Assembly (NCBI GenBank): GCA_050944255.1
Contig: JBMNQS010000054.1
Coordinates: forward strand, 1-15,909
Direction: 5' to 3'
Length of the DNA stretch: 15,909 nucleotides
Source of the DNA: JBMNQS01 sp050944255
GTDB taxonomy: Bacteria > Bacillota > Clostridia > Christensenellales > Maliibacteriaceae
Below, one piece after another: positions 13,157 through 15,909 of this stretch. Position 1 is the stretch's first letter, and each line of letters starts with the position of its first letter. The position numbers and the translations under genes are program-made. The notes below the pieces were generated by a model. That model was not told the origin of the DNA and ran no database searches. It saw nothing but the letters and a program-made list of their open reading frames with translations.

Positions 13157-14212
13157 ATGTTTAAAAAATTGACCGTGGCCGTCATTTTCGGCGGACGCTC
13201 AACGGAGTACGACGTATCGCTGCAGTCGGCGTCCTCCGTGATTGCGCATCTGGACCGTGAAAAATACGAGGTGATCCAACTGGGCATTACAAGAAGCGGC
13301 GAATGGCTGCGCTACGACGGTCCCATCGAGGGCATCGCGGACGATACGTGGCACCGGGGCGGGTCCTGCACGCGGGCGGTGATCTCCCCCAGCACCGAAA
13401 CGCACGGGCTCCTTCAGACGGACGAGAACGGCAGCGTAAAGATCGTTCCCATCGACGTGGCCTTTCCTGTGCTGCACGGCAAAAACGGAGAGGACGGCAC
13501 CATGCAGGGGCTTTTGGAGCTGGCGGGCATTCCCTACGTGGGCTGCGACGTGCTTTCAAGCGCCATGTGCATGGATAAGGACGTCGCCCACAAACTGGCG
13601 GAGCTGGCTGGGGTGCCTGTGCCCCGGTCGGTGACGGCGTATAAAAACCAGAAAGTAGCTTCCATTATCCTTCGCGCAAGCGCGCTGGACTATCCGCTGT
13701 TCGTCAAGCCGGCGCGTTCGGGCTCGTCTCTGGGCATATCCAGGGTGGACGGTCCCAACGGCCTGGAAGACGCCATTGCCCAGGCGTTTCTGCACGATAA
13801 CAAGCTGGTGATCGAGGAGGCGGTGGACGGCTTTGAGGTGGGCTGCGCCGTCATCGGCAACGAGTCTCTCATGGTGGGCGAGGTGGACGAAATCGAGCTT
13901 GCCCACGGCTTTTTCGACTACCATGAGAAATATAATCTGCAAACCAGTAAAATCCACCTGCCGGCAAGACTTGACGCGCCTTGGCGCGAAGAGATCAAGC
14001 GGACGGCCTTGGCGCTTTACCGGGCGCTAGAGTGCCGGGGGTTTGCCCGGGTGGACATGTTTGTGCAAGAGAGCGGGCGGATCGTATTCAATGAGATCAA
14101 TACCATCCCCGGCTGCACCGGCCACAGCCGGTACCCCAGTATGCTGGCGGCGGCGGGTATGCCCTTTGGACGCATGGTGGACGAACTGATCCTTTTGGCG
14201 CTGGAGGTGTGA
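13157..14212 (+). CDS. VanG-type D-alanine--D-serine (or D-Ala) ligase
   Basis: An ATP-grasp ligase of 351 residues that joins D-Ala to a second D-residue for the peptidoglycan stem. AVIFGGRSTEYDVSLQSA (8-25), FPVLHGKNGEDGTMQGLLELAGI (103-125), LFVKPARSGSSLGI (181-194, ATP binding), GFFDYHEKYNLQTSKIHLPA (251-270, omega loop) and FNEINTIPGCTGHSRYP (311-327) are all present. The omega-loop wording and HSRYP ending resemble what I recall of VanG, whereas housekeeping Ddl usually has a different ending (SMYP-like). Exact substrate choice cannot be read reliably. AAGGAGG sits 5 nt before the ATG. It is followed after 4 nt by a VanXY-like peptidase and then by a VanT-like protein, which supports the D-Ala-D-Ser role. 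A plain Ddl is the alternative. Confidence 0.88.
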   Translation: MFKKLTVAVIFGGRSTEYDVSLQSASSVIAHLDREKYEVIQLGITRSGEWLRYDGPIEGIADDTWHRGGSCTRAVISPSTETHGLLQTDENGSVKIVPIDVAFPVLHGKNGEDGTMQGLLELAGIPYVGCDVLSSAMCMDKDVAHKLAELAGVPVPRSVTAYKNQKVASIILRASALDYPLFVKPARSGSSLGISRVDGPNGLEDAIAQAFLHDNKLVIEEAVDGFEVGCAVIGNESLMVGEVDEIELAHGFFDYHEKYNLQTSKIHLPARLDAPWREEIKRTALALYRALECRGFARVDMFVQESGRIVFNEINTIPGCTGHSRYPSMLAAAGMPFGRMVDELILLALEV

Positions 14213-14216
14213 GCCT

Positions 14217-14987
14217 ATGAGGACAAAGACGCTTTGCCTGGACAACCGCAACGTCCACTACGGGCCCCAGGTACTGGTCAACGCGCAGGCGCCTGTGGTG
14301 CTGCCCGTGGACGAGGCGCAATTGGTGGCGCCGGACGACCGGTATCCGGACGTCAAAATGGAGATGCGCGCGGCTTCCATGTACACGCAATTGATAAACA
14401 GCCTGGAGCTCTGGCAGCACATCGTTCCGGTGAGCGCGTACCGCTGCCGGCGGCAGCAGGCGGACATTTACGAGGAGTCGGCGCGGGTAAACGGTACGGA
14501 TTTTACGAGCGCCTACGTAGCGCCGCCCGGCTGCAGCGAGCACCAGACGGGGCTTGCGGTGGACGTGGCACTTAAACGCAAAAACATCGACTTCATACGG
14601 CCGGACTTTCCCGACCGGGGCGCCGGCCATCTATTCCGGCAAAAGGCGGCCCGGTACGGCTTCATCGAGCGCTATCCAAAGGACAAACATCACATCACCG
14701 GCATCGCCCACGAACCGTGGCATTTCAGGTACGTAGGGTTCCCCCACTCCAAGATCATCGAGCAAAAGGGCCTGACGCTGGAGGAGTACGCGGCGTTCTT
14801 AAGGGATTTCCCCTACCGCGAGCGGCACATGGCGTTTGACCATAACGGTACAAAAGTCGAGATCGCCTACGCCCGCAGGGACCCGGGCCCCTGCACCACC
14901 CTTCAGGTGCCCGCCGGCGTACCCTACCAGATTTCGGGGGACAACTGTAGCGGATTCATCCTGACGCTCTGGAGAATGCAGGCATGA
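14217..14987 (+). CDS. VanXY/VanY-type zinc D,D-peptidase
   Basis: A 256-residue peptidase of the VanY/VanX superfamily. SEHQTGLAVD (107-116) is the SxHxxGxAxD zinc motif (His109, Asp116), and EPWHFRY (166-172) gives catalytic Glu166 and the third ligand His169. SAYRCRRQQ (73-81) holds the usual substrate Arg. No signal peptide or membrane anchor is seen, unlike membrane-anchored VanY, so it should work in the cytoplasm like VanXY. There it would hydrolyse D-Ala-D-Ala and trim pentapeptides ending in D-Ala. That would leave D-Ala-D-Ser made by the neighbouring ligase. A C-terminal stretch (205-256) extends beyond the catalytic core. It starts 4 nt after the ligase stop and overlaps the next gene by 4 nt (ATGA), which implies translational coupling. 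Confidence 0.88.
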   Translation: MRTKTLCLDNRNVHYGPQVLVNAQAPVVLPVDEAQLVAPDDRYPDVKMEMRAASMYTQLINSLELWQHIVPVSAYRCRRQQADIYEESARVNGTDFTSAYVAPPGCSEHQTGLAVDVALKRKNIDFIRPDFPDRGAGHLFRQKAARYGFIERYPKDKHHITGIAHEPWHFRYVGFPHSKIIEQKGLTLEEYAAFLRDFPYRERHMAFDHNGTKVEIAYARRDPGPCTTLQVPAGVPYQISGDNCSGFILTLWRMQA

Positions 14988-15909
14988 GTACGAAGAAATC
15001 CTATCCGGCGGTGGATATTTTCCGCCTGGCCGCGGCGTTTTTAGTGGTGGCGGTCCACATCTCCCCGCTGGCTTCCGTCAGCGGGACGGTCGATTTCATC
15101 TTCACCCGGATCATCGCCCGCATCGCGGTGCCCTTCTTTTTGATGGCCACCGGTTTTTTCCTTCTGCCCGGTTTCGCAAAGGGCACGGACTTCATTTTCG
15201 GCGACCGGCTGAAAAAGTTCTTTCAAAAGACCCTGCTGCTCTACGGGGCGGCCACAGCCATCTATCTGCCGGTGAACCTCTACGCCGGGCACCTGACCGG
15301 CGCCTCCACGGCGGCGGACGTACTGAAGGCCATCGTCTTTGACGGCACATTCTATCACCTGTGGTACCTGCCGGCGCTTCTCATCGGGGTGCCCATCGCC
15401 GCGCTGCTGCTTGCCAAATGCAGGAAGAAAACAGCTCTGATGGCGGCGGTCCTGCTCTACGCGCTGGGGCTTCTGGGGGACAGCTACTACGGCCTGGCGC
15501 AGATGATCCCTCCGGTGCGCTTTCTGTACGACAACGTATTATTCCATCTGTTTGGCTACACCCGAAACGGCCTGTTCTACGCGCCGCTCTTTTTAATGAT
15601 GGGGGCATCTCTCGGCGCGGCGGAAAAAAGGCCGTCCCGGGCGGCGCTGGGCGCCGGCCTGGCGGCCAGCTTCTCCTTGATGACGCTGGAGGCCCTGCTT
15701 TTAAAAGCCGCGCGCTGGCAGCGGCACGACAGCATGTACGTCATGCTCCCCCCAGTGATGTTCTTCCTGTTTTCACTGCTGGTATCCGTGCGCGGGACGG
15801 CGCGGCCGCATCTGCGGGACTTCTCCATGGCCGTCTACATCGTGCATCCGCTGGCGCTGGTGATGGTGCGCGGGGCGGCCAGGGCAGCGGGCCTGACGCC
15901 CGTTATCGT
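14984..15909 (+). CDS. VanT-like membrane protein (acyltransferase-3 domain), 3' end cut by window edge
   Basis: The first 308 codons of a multi-pass membrane protein. It starts SYPAVDIFRLAAAFLVVAVHIS and continues with VPFFLMATGFFLLPGF and FYHLWYLPALLIGV, typical of the acyltransferase-3 fold that forms the membrane half of VanT serine racemases. About ten hydrophobic segments are visible, and the last part (MAVYIVHPLALVMVRG) corresponds to the end of that domain. In VanT a cytoplasmic alanine-racemase-type PLP domain follows and makes D-Ser from L-Ser; here it would lie beyond the window. The start codon overlaps the peptidase stop (ATGA at 14984-14987). If no racemase domain follows, it would be an ordinary acyltransferase-3 protein, but the order ligase-VanXY-VanT argues for VanT. 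Confidence 0.82.
   Translation, partial: MSTKKSYPAVDIFRLAAAFLVVAVHISPLASVSGTVDFIFTRIIARIAVPFFLMATGFFLLPGFAKGTDFIFGDRLKKFFQKTLLLYGAATAIYLPVNLYAGHLTGASTAADVLKAIVFDGTFYHLWYLPALLIGVPIAALLLAKCRKKTALMAAVLLYALGLLGDSYYGLAQMIPPVRFLYDNVLFHLFGYTRNGLFYAPLFLMMGASLGAAEKRPSRAALGAGLAASFSLMTLEALLLKAARWQRHDSMYVMLPPVMFFLFSLLVSVRGTARPHLRDFSMAVYIVHPLALVMVRGAARAAGLTPVI

Noticed and set aside
1..15909. tRNA, rRNA, CRISPR array or insertion sequence
   Set aside because: No cloverleaf with a CCA-type acceptor, no spaced identical repeats and no transposase frame was seen on either strand by reading. This was not a computed search.

Overview
This is a GC-rich (roughly 58%, estimated by eye) chromosomal stretch that looks like a member of the Bacillota, class Clostridia. 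The reasons are strong AGGAGG-type ribosome binding sites, sigma-A promoters, several TTG starts, an HPr with both His15 and Ser46, a TipA-like MerR regulator, DUF3795 and DUF3810 genes, and a VanG-type cluster. No tRNA, rRNA, CRISPR array, transposase or integrase is visible. Both edges cut through genes.

Left part (1-2002). The window opens inside ilvB (acetolactate synthase large subunit, minus strand). Upstream of it is a compact leader: a near-consensus promoter, a 36-residue leader peptide packed with Ile/Leu/Val codons, a pause hairpin and a strong Rho-independent terminator. Together these look like ribosome-mediated attenuation by branched-chain amino acids. About 750 bases of hairpin-rich, apparently non-coding DNA with a diverged direct repeat follow.

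Middle (2003-8244, all minus strand). A fused phosphoglycosyl transferase/GT2 glycosyltransferase for a surface polysaccharide, a nitroreductase, a TipA-like MerR regulator with a textbook 19-nt-spacer operator-promoter, an M24 'pita-bread' protein that has lost most of its metal ligands, and an iron-sulfur flavoprotein of the NADPH-dependent FMN reductase family. Most are separate transcription units with their own promoters or hairpin terminators.

Plus-strand block (8418-11304). A Cys/Pro-rich small protein with an acidic tail sits just upstream of a GT2-TPR glycosyltransferase, followed after a terminator by a DUF3810 membrane protein with an HExxH motif. A DUF3795 Cys-cluster protein converges on it and overlaps by 9 nt.

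Right part (11833-15909). Two divergent units share about 280 bases. To the left (minus) are HPr and, 18 nt downstream, a 238-residue Enzyme I-like protein. It keeps the HPr-binding half but has lost the phospho-histidine loop and the PEP-binding barrel. To the right (plus) is a tightly packed VanG-type cluster: D-Ala-D-Xaa (probably D-Ser) ligase, cytoplasmic VanXY-like D,D-peptidase, and the membrane N-terminal part of a VanT-like serine racemase that runs off the end. No VanR/VanS-type regulator is present in the window. The most novel-looking items are the HPr/degenerate-EI pair, the ilvB attenuator, the metal-site-less M24 protein and the small Cys/Pro-rich protein next to a glycosyltransferase.
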